The notes beneath the pieces are model-generated. The model made no database searches, was not told where the DNA came from, and saw only the letters and a program-made list of their open reading frames with translations. The position numbers were made by a program, and so were the translations under genes. This document shows positions 1 to 11,100 of a stretch of DNA of 64,000 nucleotides, in pieces. This DNA is from Symsagittifera roscoffensis (lineage: Eukaryota > Xenacoelomorpha > Acoela > Convolutidae), in NCBI RefSeq assembly GCF_963678635.1, contig NC_087062.1, positions 85,274,890 to 85,338,889 of the forward strand, in the 5' to 3' direction. Positions within the stretch are counted from its first letter, which is position 1. Each line of letters starts with the position of its first letter.

Positions 1-1
1 T

Positions 2-1155
2 GAATTAGAAACACTTCATCAACTATGCGAATTAGAAAGAACACAAATCTTACAATCACTCGCATCAGCAGTATTAAAATTACCCTACGCAGGATATTTA
101 TTATCAGGAAAAAGATCAAACTTTCTCGATTACAAAGGAAACATTTTATGGTTTTATACTTGCACCAAAAAAGTATCACCATTATATGTTTTTGAAGATA
201 AACATTGTTATAAACGAATCCCCATATTCTACAAAAATAAAGTACATTATGTCGACACACTTTCAAGACAAACATATTTTTGGGATACCGCAGTCCCATG
301 CGGATAAAAAACTAGCCAAAATGTCGTACAACTAAACCCTGACGAAGAAAAACACTACCTACTTACACCATATCCTACATTAATGCAACCACTAAAAAAA
401 ATTTCACCAGAAAGTATCCGAGCTATCGCTCGCTACTCAAATTTTGATTTACAATCAATTGGAATATATTCTAAATCTGATATACAACATCACATTAGAA
501 CACAACAATTTCAAGAGGTACTAACACAAATGGACACAATACAACGACAATCAATCGATCAGAATTTAAGAAAACTTGCCGAAATCGCAGGATTTGCAGA
601 CATTTATACACAAGACTGAAGCGGATATTTTAAGGATATTAAAGATTACATATATTTAAACGGTGAAAAATACAGAGCACAAGATATTTCACCCATGAAT
701 ATTTTCAATTTTGTAACACTAAAAAACGAAGTTCTTGCCTTTCTAGGATGGCCATATTTTATCTTAGAAAGATTGACTATCTTATTCGCAATGTTTAATT
801 TTATAGGATTTCTTTTCTCACTGTTAAAAGGAAACTATAACACATGTGCTATACACACACAATTAATTCCGACAGATCGAATAATAACTCCCCAGATAAT
901 TGACAAATTTCCGAAGAACTCGATAATTTTATTACACTGCAAAAACAATTAACATACCCCCACACTCTTACGATACATCAACTATCATCAACAGTAACAT
1001 CATCAACTCCACCAACACGTACACCACTATCAGATTACACGCCATCATTAGCTCAATCATCCACATCAACCGAAACATCTACCAGCACTAACCGCACTTT
1101 TCAACGAAAATTCTCAAATCACCCATTTACAACCAAACCCGGAACAGCCAGATAA
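2..1155 (+). pseudogene. Decayed env-like glycoprotein gene of an LTR retroelement (C-terminal part)
   Basis: The window opens inside this gene. One frame is open from base 2 to 952 except for in-frame stops at 305-307 (TAA) and 617-619 (TGA). Coding sense then moves to another frame (about 902-1155), so there is also a frameshift near 880-905. The first part has a Cys-Tyr-x-x-Ile-Pro motif followed by an aromatic-rich stretch and a Pro-Cys, a pattern I associate with mononegavirus-like glycoproteins captured by retroelements. A strongly hydrophobic stretch of about 30 residues (encoded about 710-820) looks like the C-terminal membrane anchor. A tail rich in Thr, Ser and Pro follows. The N-terminus is outside the window. 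Family assignment is by motif only; that it is a broken membrane glycoprotein is more certain than which virus-like lineage it came from. Confidence 0.55.
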
Positions 1156-1158
1156 TAG

Positions 1159-1821
1159 ATCAACCACCCAGATCACACAAACGCAAAAAACGACCTTCAA
1201 ATAACCCTACCCTCCTTTCCACATTATACCTTAAATACTTCTACCACTACTAATGAAACACGAAATTTTGTTGATGAGCACGTTTTAAAGCCAACACTTC
1301 ACTGGACAGCTTTTTACAACTATACTAACCCCCTTTATCTATCACTCACTAATACTAATTAAAATATCGAAATAAACAAAAATATACTATATAGACTCAC
1401 CACATCACTAACACCTCAACAATTTACATACGTTGGATATAAAAAATTATTAAAAACATTCACCGCACCCCGAGCTAACGATTACTCAATTGAATACTAC
1501 AATCATAATATCAGCCGCCCTAACCAAGATCAATTTTTAGACGAAGACCGCTTTTTAAACCCGCAACTAACCGAAAATTTTTTATTAAAACATCATAGCT
1601 ATTTACACTTAATTTTTTTGATAAAAAGCACGATCATATAATTTCAGAAGCACTAGTTGACATTCAAGCATATGAAAGCTTTTATGATAAATTTCAGTTA
1701 TTTTCAATTGCTTTGGCCACTGCTACAAACTAAAAATGTCATACGCATACTAGCCAAGTTATTAACAACATCAGACTTGATTCACGACATCTTCCCACAT
1801 GGCTTTTTTCCAGATGAATAA
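1159..1821 (+). pseudogene. Decayed reading frame downstream of the env-like gene
   Basis: After a double stop (TAA TAG at 1153-1158) the same frame stays codon-like to about 1610, with one TAA at about 1363. It then continues through two frame changes to a TAA at 1819-1821. The inferred product would be about 200 residues, rich in Tyr, Asn, Leu and Phe, with no obvious signal peptide or membrane segment. I do not recognise it. It may be an accessory ORF of the same retroelement, or a long cytoplasmic extension of the glycoprotein. Evidence for coding is that stops are rare in one frame at a time and base use matches the env-like part; frame breaks agree with long decay. Confidence 0.4.
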
Positions 1822-3264
1822 GGTAAATATGAATTACAATAATTTTAACTAATAAATTTAAAACTGTACTAGCCATTTTCTATCAAGGTTTAATTTATTG
1901 TTTTAGTCTTCTCACCAAAATCATCTACAAAACAGAAAAAAAGACAAATAAAAATACAAACTTGTTCATTTATAAAAAAAAACTCTTTTGCTAAAACTCT
2001 TCTGCTATGATCAAATCTATCGCACTAAATAATGTAGTAAAATTCATACCCAATGTAGTAATTTTATTTATGAATTATTTCCCCAAGAAGCAGTAAAATT
2101 CAATACGATGAAAATTTATAGTTTTAAACTTCCCCAAAAGCAGTAAAATTCAATTTCTAAGCAATAAATTCATAAAATTGAGAAAGCAGTATTAACCTTT
2201 TTATGATTTTTATTCATTCGCACAAGAATTATATGCAAAAATGCTTAGCTCGCCCACGAAGAACTGTTTAAAACAATCAATTTATGTTTTAAATTTTCAC
2301 TAACAGTAACTTAAACAAGCAATAACAAGTTTCAAACTTTCTTTAACCCGGTTGGAAAGGAATTGTATACGAAACCAAACTAACCAAATGCAGCTTACTA
2401 AACACCACAAATTATAAAATAACAGCATGACTAAGAAAAGAAAACCAACGGTACCCAAACCGGATTAACCAGCTTAAAACTGGATAATTTATTCTTTTGA
2501 AGACTATTATAAAGTCTAAGAACGAAATAATAAAACACAAAAAAGTCGTAAGACAAAATCAAACCAAAAACAATTTGGTTTTTGAAAAAAGGAAACAACC
2601 AAAGTAAAATAAGAAAGACCAGAAAAAACCATAAAACCATAACATAAAATGTTATCACATAACAGAACCTCTCAAAGAAACAGCATGAAATCATACTCCC
2701 ACTCCTGGCCTAACCCACCAGAGAAGGACGTCCTGAGCATGCTTATAGCCGGCCTAACCCACCGAGCTACACCCACGCATAGTGACCACACTTCAATTTT
2801 TAATAACAGGTACTCAAGGGTGAGTAGCTCTTCAAAGTAACTGAACTAAAATAAAACGCTTTTGAGAAAACAACTAACTAAGATCATGACTAAAAACCAA
2901 ATTAACCAAAAATTTATAAAATGGAAATCATAATATGCAGTATATAGATCATACACAACAACAAAGACGAACATCCAAAGACTAGACGATCCCATCCCAC
3001 TCGAACAAAGGAATGGCTAAACACAACCGACATGCCGTCCACAATCACGACTCAAAGGACTTAGAGTACGACTTGACTTCGCAGAAAAGGCTTTCATTGA
3101 ACTAGACCAATGACCACCTCGATGTTCAAGTATACGTACAGATCCGAGTTACAAGGCATCCTTTCCAAACACGAATTTCACGCCATTCCCAGACGAGGCT
3201 GAACACAAAACAGTTCTAGACTAATACAGAAAAACCTGATACAGCAAACCATTTTGAAGTCGGA
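1822..3264. other. AT-rich 3' region of the env element, no clear gene
   Basis: No convincing frame is present. Around 2085-2150 the string AGCAGTAAAATTCAAT recurs. Between about 2700 and 2775 the string GGCCTAACCCACC occurs twice about 45 bp apart. The block 2690-2830 is clearly more GC-rich than its surroundings. Small frames on either strand here look like chance. Confidence 0.4.
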
Positions 3265-3456
3265 TTGATTTCATTGGGGATCACAGTTGTTGTCGAATCA
3301 CAAGATAACAACTTCATGTCCATAATTCCAGCGTCCTGGAACGTTCTTCTTCAAGAGGAACCGGATAAGAAAATGATGTTCGCCAAATACCAACGTTCAT
3401 CATCCATCCTTCAATCACAGAAGAAAGTTAAAAATAAAAAACTCTGTAAACCCTGA
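3265..3456 (+). pseudogene. Possible short retroelement-associated ORF
   Basis: A 63-codon frame with balanced codon use ends just before the LTR-like repeat that begins near 3468. It has a hydrophobic Ile/Val stretch, a Pro-Ala-Ser-Trp motif and a basic Lys-rich C-terminus. The arrangement of a beta-like stretch followed by Pro-x-Ser-Trp recalls a small domain seen near the start of some transposon and THAP-type proteins, but this is a weak resemblance. It starts without ATG, so it is at best a fragment. Confidence 0.2.
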
Positions 3457-3467
3457 TGGGTGGAACC

Positions 3468-3846
3468 TGATCTAAACAATATTTTATTATTGGATATAAA
3501 TTAGATATTTTATCACTATAAAATATTTAATATTAACCAATCATAATCCCTCTAACTAACAACCCACTTATTTGTAAGTGCTGAAATTACTTGTAATTTC
3601 AGCACCAGAGAGATTTGAATTTATCTTAGAAATTAGTTACCTCTCCAAGAGAACTTCAGCAGCCGCAATAAGCCAGTATAATCTAGACCTAATGAGCCTA
3701 GCAGAGACTAGTTAAACACCCTGAGACTAGTAGATATAAGAGTAAGATTAGGATCGGTATTAGACTAAGAAGTTGCACGAATCTATCCGGCCGAAAATAA
3801 GATAGCGTGACGAGCAGACGGTGTACCCTATCCGAAATTACTCTAT
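3468..3846 (+). repeat. LTR-like dispersed repeat, copy 1
   Basis: Homologous over about 350 bp to 23748-24092. It starts with TG at the left homology edge and lies 3' of the env-like gene, so it may be that element's 3' LTR. It carries a near-perfect hairpin at 3578-3605. The right boundary is where similarity to the second copy stops; no CA terminus or target duplication could be fixed. Confidence 0.5.
3578..3605 (+). repeat. 13-bp stem hairpin inside LTR-like repeat, copy 1
   Basis: Arm GTGCTGAAATTAC pairs perfectly with GTAATTTCAGCAC across a TT centre. A smaller hairpin (ACTTA/TAAGT) lies immediately upstream. The same hairpin exists in the copy at 23844-23871 with a paired base change. 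Confidence 0.8.
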
Positions 3847-4887
3847 GAGTTATACACCTCATATCTAACTCAAAGGGGAAATTCTATCCCAGGTCACTTA
3901 GGAGGTGTTGGGGAATTGTACTGTTGGTCAGCCGAAGGTTCTTACTCATCCAATGGCATTTTCAAGCGGAATGATGAACATAGTTTTATGCTTATTAAGT
4001 TCATGCTTTTTAAATTTTCTGAATTCTTAAGCCCCAATAATATACTAACCGTTTTTAATAGTTATAAGTGCAGTAATTTTTTTAATTTCGTGAACTTACC
4101 TTGTAGCAAGACTGTGAGGATGGTCTGAAAGAGTTTAGCTACTGCCATTGCCTGATACTGTATGTGTTAAAACCAAAATAACCAGCAAGGATAGCCGGTT
4201 ACTGTGAAAGTAGCACAGAATGTTCCGTCCATAGTTTTTAAAAAAAGTACAACAAACTTTTTCAAATTTTTGTCGTTTTTTTCGGCGTGATATTATAAAA
4301 GGAGCTGAAAAAAACTGTGCAATAAGGTTTTCGACAGCAAAACTAAAATAGGCACAGTGAAAAACAATTTTTGTAGAAAAATTACTAGAGGAACGAAAAA
4401 ACATCAACAAATTTTGCAAGATTTTTGCAGTCTCTTTGAGTTTTTGAAACTTCTGATTCCAAAAAGGGGTCAAAACACCCAAAGTAAATTAACATTACCC
4501 AAGTAAAACTAAAATTTTACATATTCAATTAGGTTATGACGAGCTTTAAAGCAATTGTAAGACTGCTCGCTTGCTATATTCGCTCGAAATAAAACGAAAA
4601 TTCAAAAATTATAAGCCGGTTTTTCTCGACACTGGGGAAACATTTTCAAAACTTAAGCATAGTTAATGTGGTTCGAATCACGAAGGTAAAAGTTTTAATA
4701 TGATACATCATTCAACCCAGTCCGATCATTATTTGTGGTATTTGTACCGTATTACATGTTATAGTAACCTGAGCGTACGATTGATTCGTTATTAAGTTAC
4801 GTAAAACAGCCAACAAGAGGTCGAGTTTAAATTAGTTCATCTGAAATTTGAACAGTTAAGCATAGCATATACGATTTTTGTGGAGTG
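3847..4887. other. Unassigned stretch between LTR-like repeat and foldback element
   Basis: A 70-codon frame at 3916-4128 has no recognisable domain. A block at about 4187-4250 is one of three dispersed copies of a 60-bp sequence containing AGCACAGAATGTTCCG; the others are near 63628-63690 and, inverted, 27815-27880. Nothing else supportable was seen. Confidence 0.4.
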
Positions 4888-5095
4888 CGGTCTGTATTTA
4901 GACAACCGCGAATTCATACTCGTCAGTAAGCAGACAAATACCAGATTAACCAATCAGAATCGAGATGAGAAAGCGAATTTACTAAAAAAATAATAACTAA
5001 TATTTCATTTCTTCCTTGTCTCGAGTCTGATTGGTTAATACAGTATTTGTCTAAATACTGACGAGTCTGAATACGCTGTTGTCTAAATACTGCTG
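4888..5095. repeat. Foldback inverted-repeat element with about 75-bp arms
   Basis: The left arm (from 4888) and the reverse complement of the right arm (to about 5095) align over about 75 bp with scattered mismatches. The right arm contains the motif CAGTATTTAGACAA twice in tandem; the left arm has a degenerate version. The inner ends include AACCAATCAGA. A lone arm-like remnant is near 44153-44200. No clear target duplication was found. Confidence 0.7.
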
Positions 5096-6694
5096 CGTAA
5101 CTGATTTTTACACCTTGTTAGCTATTTCACCCCTTATTGCAATTGTTAACTATTTCACCCCTACAGGGGGGGGGGGGGTATAATTAATAAGATCCATTAG
5201 CGGTAAACAGGCGCATTAAACCACCCGCTCGGTGTCCGGCAAATAACAGTTTACTCTAAAAGTTATAACGCTCATTTGTCGTCTTACTGTCCTTGTTGTC
5301 TTACCTAAAACCCCACTCACTCATTTCGGCTCTTTTTCCTTTTCCCCCCACCTCACACGAGCTTCAATATATTAGTGTAACGAGTGGTTTTACGAGGTTG
5401 AGTATGCAGAATAAATATGTTTGCCATGGCCTTATTAGTCTGTATGTACATTTTCATAACAATTGGACAATGTGGTCAACAAATTTACATGTAAAAATTT
5501 GCAGGTGGGGGGGGGGGAGGAAAAAAAGCCCTCGTTTCGAATTGAAGCGCAGCGCAGTGAAGTAAAGCAATCTTTTTGTCAAGGCCGTTGGAACTTTTGC
5601 CGTCCAAATAACACGTCGTCTGAAAATCACGTCGTCTCAATGCCCTAGCAGCCCTCATCCTATTCTTACTCTCATAACTAATCAATTTACAATTTTCGCT
5701 TTCCCGCCAAAGTTACTCAATGCTATGATACGATCATGCTGTTCAGCAAGCCTATGTTGCTGCGAGCCAAAATACTCCTAAGCTAAAACCCCTCTATATA
5801 GTTTAAGTTTTTTATGTAGATATTATATAATTAGTGAGTAATACAAATACGAACGCGCGAAAATGAAACCCCAATTAATTTTTGAAGTTTTTAGAATGCA
5901 TATTTTATACAGAAATGGTTGTCAAAAGTGATGCATGAATGGTGGAAATAGTTAACAAGTCCAAAAGGGGCAAATAGTTAAGATCCCAGTTTTTTTGCGA
6001 ATTTGTTCTCAAGTTACTTTTCAAACCAAAGCCAACCTTGTTTCCGTGCGTGGAAAAAGATTCAATTTCTACGATGGTTTTTTTAAAGTCATTGACCGAT
6101 AAGACTAATATGGACGTAGTTCGTTTTCGGTGACTGTGGTTCTTTAAATTTTTCCTGGTTTGACTTGTGTTAAACAAAATAATTCGTTAGGCTTTTTGAG
6201 ACTTCGGCTACGTTTTCTTGAACAAGCAGGGTTGCACACATGGAAGGTAATTGTCGTTAACTTCGTTAAGTGTATCAGTTTCCCGCCAATTTTGAATGCA
6301 AGCGTTTCTCAGATTCAATTTAAATAGAAGTTAATAAAATATCTTGAATTTTCCCACAACTTGAAATTCAAAAACTGATTTAGTGAAAAGGTAAGACTTG
6401 AGATTCGCAATCATAGCGGTACGTATTCATAGCGGGGATGGGGGATTTTATTTTTACTTATTCCGCCCAAATTTCTTAATTTGACCATTTTGTAATTTTC
6501 AATGTATACATGCCAAGAACAAAACACTGATCATCGCACTGATTGCTGCTTTGGTTAATAATACAAATGCGATCACTTCATTCTTTATGCAGATTTCAAA
6601 AAAGGTCCAAGTTTGTGAAGTTTTTGTCTGTCCTTTTTTCTGGTCTGGGTAAAAAATTACAGCTTTGAAATAAATTCTAATAGTTAACCAAGAG
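5096..6694. other. Intergenic DNA without a recognisable gene
   Basis: Homopolymer G runs lie at about 5166-5178 and 5507-5518. Small overlapping frames on both strands around 5290-5690 have no domain signature and depend on the G runs. I see nothing else supportable. Confidence 0.4.
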
Positions 6695-7112
6695 TTCTAG
6701 TACCAAAATGATAAATCAGTCCCATTTGTACCAAAATAAAAAATCAATCCCGTTAGTACCAAAAAATATTCAATTGGCCTAAGACTATTAAGCCGACTAC
6801 TTAAGGCTCTTGTCTTAAGGTCGCCGGTGGGCGCGCTACGCGCGCGTCGCCGCTTTGCGGTGATAACCGGCTCTAATTTTCGTATAGAGTCCTACCCTCT
6901 GTTGGCAAGCTCGCAACACGTTGGCGCGACTGCGGCGGTCACTACTCTGCCATTGAATTTTCTTCTGTTTGAACAGTAGAAAATTAATGTAATAATTCGT
7001 TGGCTCACAATTCGACCAATCAGAAATCGAGTTGAATAATTTTGGTACAAATGGGACCGATTTTTTTATTTTGGTACAAATGACCGTTGGTACAAATGGG
7101 ACGTCACCCCCC
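6695..7112. repeat. Inverted-repeat element with GTACCAAA motif arrays (family 5)
   Basis: The left end carries three degenerate copies, spaced about 27 bp, of a unit containing GTACCAAAAT and ATCAGTCCC. The right end carries the same unit inverted (GGTACAAATGGGAC) three times, then a C-rich end. The interior (about 6800-7030) has a GC-rich core whose relatives occur near 8025-8185 (inverted), 10440-10550 and 20000-20075 (inverted). The target duplication was not identified. Confidence 0.65.
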
Positions 7113-7234
7113 TTCCCTCAGGGATTCGACCCCCTACCGACTCAAAGGTCCCCCTTTGTACTGTTTTGAGACATCCATATTTGGCGACTAACCTTAAAAT
7201 TTTTATAAAGGCGCCTTTGGCCCCAATATATACT

Positions 7235-7493
7235 AAATTTAAGGGGGCAGCGCGCGCTGAAAAAACGCGATTTTTTGGTCAAACTTTTCCAAAAAGTGCC
7301 TAAAATTGCCTGTTTTTGGCCGATTTTTTACAAAACTTTAGCTGGGCACATAAAAGTTGACCAAAACGGTCTTTTAGTGATTTGGGAGAATGCGGAAAAT
7401 CAATTTGGTCGACCTTAAAGAAAAAAGGTCGACAAAATTTCCGAAAATTTTTTGAAAATCCGCCCCCCTCGACAAACCTGTAGCTCCGCCCCT
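7235..7493. repeat. hAT-like non-autonomous element fragment (copy 1)
   Basis: It ends with CTCCGCCCCTG, the reverse complement of the CAGGGGCGGAG end seen in many non-autonomous hAT elements. It shares GGTCGACC and an AAAATTTTTTGAAA-type block with 21020-21252, and more weakly with 24590-24740. The assignment to hAT rests on the terminal motif only. Confidence 0.5.
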
Positions 7494-7690
7494 GGGTACA
7501 AGTATGATAGTTGGGTCCCTTAATTTTAGATATGTCCCTGAAGAAAAACTTTTAAGCTTCAAAGTTTTTGAAAACATGGCTCTTATTTGTTTGCTTCCTT
7601 TTTTCTGAAGTTTTCATAAAAATTGCGGGACGCGGCGTCTCTATACTTGCTTTTTCCTGGGACCTAACTATCATGCTTGTACCTTTCTGC
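7494..7690. repeat. Miniature inverted-repeat element with 25-bp arms
   Basis: The arm GGTACAAGTATGATAGTT and its continuation at 7494-7518 is matched by its inverted copy ending near 7688, with about three mismatches in 25. Similar GGGACC-CTATCATA-GTACC strings recur near 8704-8757, at 18518-18540 and at 18832-18850, so this motif belongs to a wider dispersed family. Confidence 0.65.
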
Positions 7691-7725
7691 CGATTCGGCT
7701 GAATAACAAGTCGGCCTAATGTTTT

Positions 7726-7993
7726 GAGGCAGCACAAAAGTGCCGAAGTACAAGAGTGCCTAAAAAGAAAAAGTGTTCAAGTGCCGAAAATTGATGATTT
7801 TCGGCACTGTTGAACAATAAATTTATTTTCGGCCCTGCTGTACTTCGGCACTGTTGTGCTGCCCTTAGAGGGGTGTTCAACAGTGCCAAAGTGCAAGAGT
7901 GCCTAAAATAAATTTATTGTTCAACAGTGCCGAAAATCATCAATTTTCGGCATTGTTGAACACTTTTTCATTCTCCGCACTGTTGAACGCCCC
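7726..7993. repeat. Foldback element of CAACAGTGCCGAA motifs, copy 1
   Basis: The 268-bp element is almost wholly made of direct and inverted copies of a TTCAACAGTGCCGAA-type motif, so it can fold on itself. The centre reads GCCCTTAGAGGGGTG. Flanks TAATGTTTT and CAACATTTT are a plausible decayed 9-bp target duplication. A second copy lies in the opposite orientation at 43736-43983. Confidence 0.75.
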
Positions 7994-8024
7994 CAACATT
8001 TTGAACGCTGAAATCCCATTTCTA

Positions 8025-8185
8025 CCCAGGTTCATTTGTACCTCAATTATTCAACTCGATTTCTGATTGGTCGAATTGTGATAGGAGAAATCATTAAATT
8101 AGTTTTTTTACTGTTCAAACAGCAGAAAACTAAACAACCGAATAGTGGCCACTGCAGTCGCGCCAACGTGTTGCGAGTCCCCCCA
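8025..8185 (-). repeat. Inverted partial copy of the 6695-7112 element
   Basis: The reverse complement of this block matches about 6900-7060, including the GCGCCAACGTGTTGCGAG core, the AACAGTAGAAAA stretch and the outer GGTACAAATG end. It indicates a second truncated insertion or a local inverted duplication. Confidence 0.7.
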
Positions 8186-11100
8186 AAAATACAACCCGGT
8201 TGGGGGGAGAGAAATAGGAGAGAAATAGTTTTAAATATATTCACGAATTATACAAAGTTTTTGTTTTTTTTTTCGAGAAAAAAAGTATGGAAAATACGGT
8301 ACTACTATGTTAGAATGGTCTCTTGAAAATATCCAGGTCACTTGAAGTCAGCTAGAGCTCTCAAATAGTTTTAAAGTTTTGATTTCGCCATTCAGATAGA
8401 TGTCTCAGTTTAATTTCAAACAAACTTCAAGTTTCGTTTCTTCATAAAACTCCCCCCCCCCCCCCTCACCATTTTAAGGTGGAAAATTAATTTTAAAAAA
8501 CCGCCAACATTGAGTTTTGATTTAAAATAAATCAACCTATTTAGGTTTGTTAAAACGTAAAATAAATTGAAGCGAGCATATTTTGATATAAAAATGTAGT
8601 AATTACAATTTTTAATCTGAAAAGTTTCTGACTCGCGAGATCTTTGAAATGAATAGTTTGTACACAAATCAGTTTTCAAAATTGAAACATGCGAAATGCC
8701 TGCGGGACCTGTCTATCATAATTGCTTTTTGGGGTGACAACTCTATCATAATTGTACCGAAATACATTAACTTAATTAATTGACAGCATTTAAAAGCAAT
8801 TCTACATAAAAATTCTGAAAATCATTTATGTATATGTGCGTTTGTTTGAAATGCATAATTAAGATTAAAAAAATTATTAATTTTCAAAATAAATACGTGA
8901 TAGGACCGGTTGCTTTGGTTAAGACAAATGCAGTTGAATCATTAACCGATTTCTAACAAGGCCGAATTTTAAACAGATACAAAAATTTTTTGGCCATGTG
9001 ATCAATTCCCCCTCCAAATTGTTCTGGGGCGATAAATTCCCCCTCCAAATTGAACTATGAGAATTTTCAAGCAATCAAAATGCAGTGTTTTTGAGAGAAA
9101 GGAAATAATTTAAGTTGAGTAATTATTTGACTGCTTCTATCGCTGCTTGCGCGTCAATAGCGCGAAATATATGGCGTGTTAATTCCGCAATTGGCTAAAT
9201 TGGCAATAATTAAACCCCCATAACCACGATAAATGATCACAGCTGAAATATATTTGTTTGATTTTGAGCTCAGGTAAACAATACCTTTTGAATGATACAA
9301 AAAATTCGGTCAAAAATTGCTTGTTAAAAATTCGAAATTTAGCTGAAAAAAGAAACCACCCCGAGCTGAAGTATTGCGTCATTTTCTTCGAAAGTTGGAA
9401 CAACAACTTGGATTGTCATCAGCCAGTTAAAACTTTCATGAAAAAAATGCTCGATTGTCGCCAGACTTTTTTGCATTTTATCCAATAAATTGTAAATTTG
9501 TGTTTTGTTTAATTGTGAGGGGGGCGAAATTTCACTTGATTGACGTGGGGATGCTCTCATGCGCCCATTTTTCTCCTGGAGCTAGTTTTTGTATCTATTT
9601 TTCTGGATCTCTGCAGCTTACAGTGCAGATTTAAATTAACCGGACAGAACGAACAACATATGAAATTCGAACGCGTTTTTTCCAAATTGAGTTGAAATTA
9701 GACAGATAATGAAAAGAACAAAAGCTGTTTAAAATTTCACCATAGTTAACATGGTGAATTTTTTTTCGAAATTATCACTCAAAGTTTCATCCCAAAAATG
9801 GGTCTTCGTGGCTTTTTTTATCCATCAAGAATTACGCTGAAACTGCTAAAATTAGTTCAAAAGTAGCCTCGCACACAACCCAACAAAATTCTAGGAGGTT
9901 AAAACTTCTAAACGCTTACGTACAACGTTTGAAATTTGGTCTTAAGCGAAGATTTTAATTATAATAAAAATGACCTTGATTGGTTATCAACCAAAAATTT
10001 GTTCTCTTATACAGATTTTTGGAAGTTTTAACTTTAAAGAACTTTGTTGGGCTGTGTATGAGGTTTTTTGACATAACCTGCTCATCAATCAACTGGGTAG
10101 TTTCAGCCTAAATCTTGATTAATTAAAAAAGCCTAAATTATTCATTTTTATGGTAAACGTTTGTGTTGAGAATTTCGAAAACAAAACGAATATAAATGGT
10201 TTTCTTCAAAAATTTCAGTCATGCACTGTATTTGGAAGAAATTTGAATGGTGTGCCAAACAATCTACATTTCTGACTATTTTGACTTATTTGTAAGTCGA
10301 TGTAAAATTGTGAGCAAAACATCTTGAAAAGGTGCTGAAAGTTGATTGGCTTTTTCTAGCTAATCAGATTGTAGCTAATTAGTTTCAGTTTAAGATCCTG
10401 AATTATTGGTTTTTGGTCGGAATAGGTAAAAAGACGCACGACTGCTTTAGCCGTTCTCCGTCTAAGGTCGCCGGTGGGCACGAATCTTGCGCGTCCTCGC
10501 TTCGTGGCAATCAGCTTCTTTAAATATAATTTTGAGTCCTAGGATCAACTGTACAATCTCCCTTTTTCTCTCCGTTTTTCTCAAATTGGTAATATTTTAG
10601 ACAAAAAATGATGAAGACAAATCCTGCTTAAAAGTTTAGCAGAAGCAGTATGATGCAATTTATGGTGCAAAAAACCCCAATGAAGATATTAGTTTAGTTG
10701 GAGCTGATCAATGTACAAAGTTGAAGAGTTGAGTCACCGATCAGCTCCTACTAAAGTTTACATCCCGGTCCAAGTCTAATTTCCCCTACTAAGTTTTACA
10801 TCCTTTTTAATCCTTTCTTTTCCCCAGGATATAATATAAGACGAGTCTCTTAATTTTGTTTAAGTTTTTAAATACATTCTTTTTCACCGACAACTTGACG
10901 GGCTGTTATTCATGCATTACTTTTTATTTGATTTTAGAGTTAAAATGATAAATAAATTCAATTAAGTACATTATTAGTTTCTGAAAATATTACCTTATCA
11001 AATATATATTTTTTATTTCTCTCAAAATTGACATTCTGAAATCAGAGCTGTATTTGTTGAATGATATCAGAAAAACCATCGAAAAACAAACAAAAATAAG

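Noticed and set aside
4135-4482. 115-codon minus-strand frame
   Set aside because: Overlaps a dispersed repeat and shows no domain, splice signal or codon bias.
7726-7993. CRISPR-like array of short repeats
   Set aside because: Repeats alternate in orientation without unique spacers, and the context is eukaryotic; it is a foldback element.
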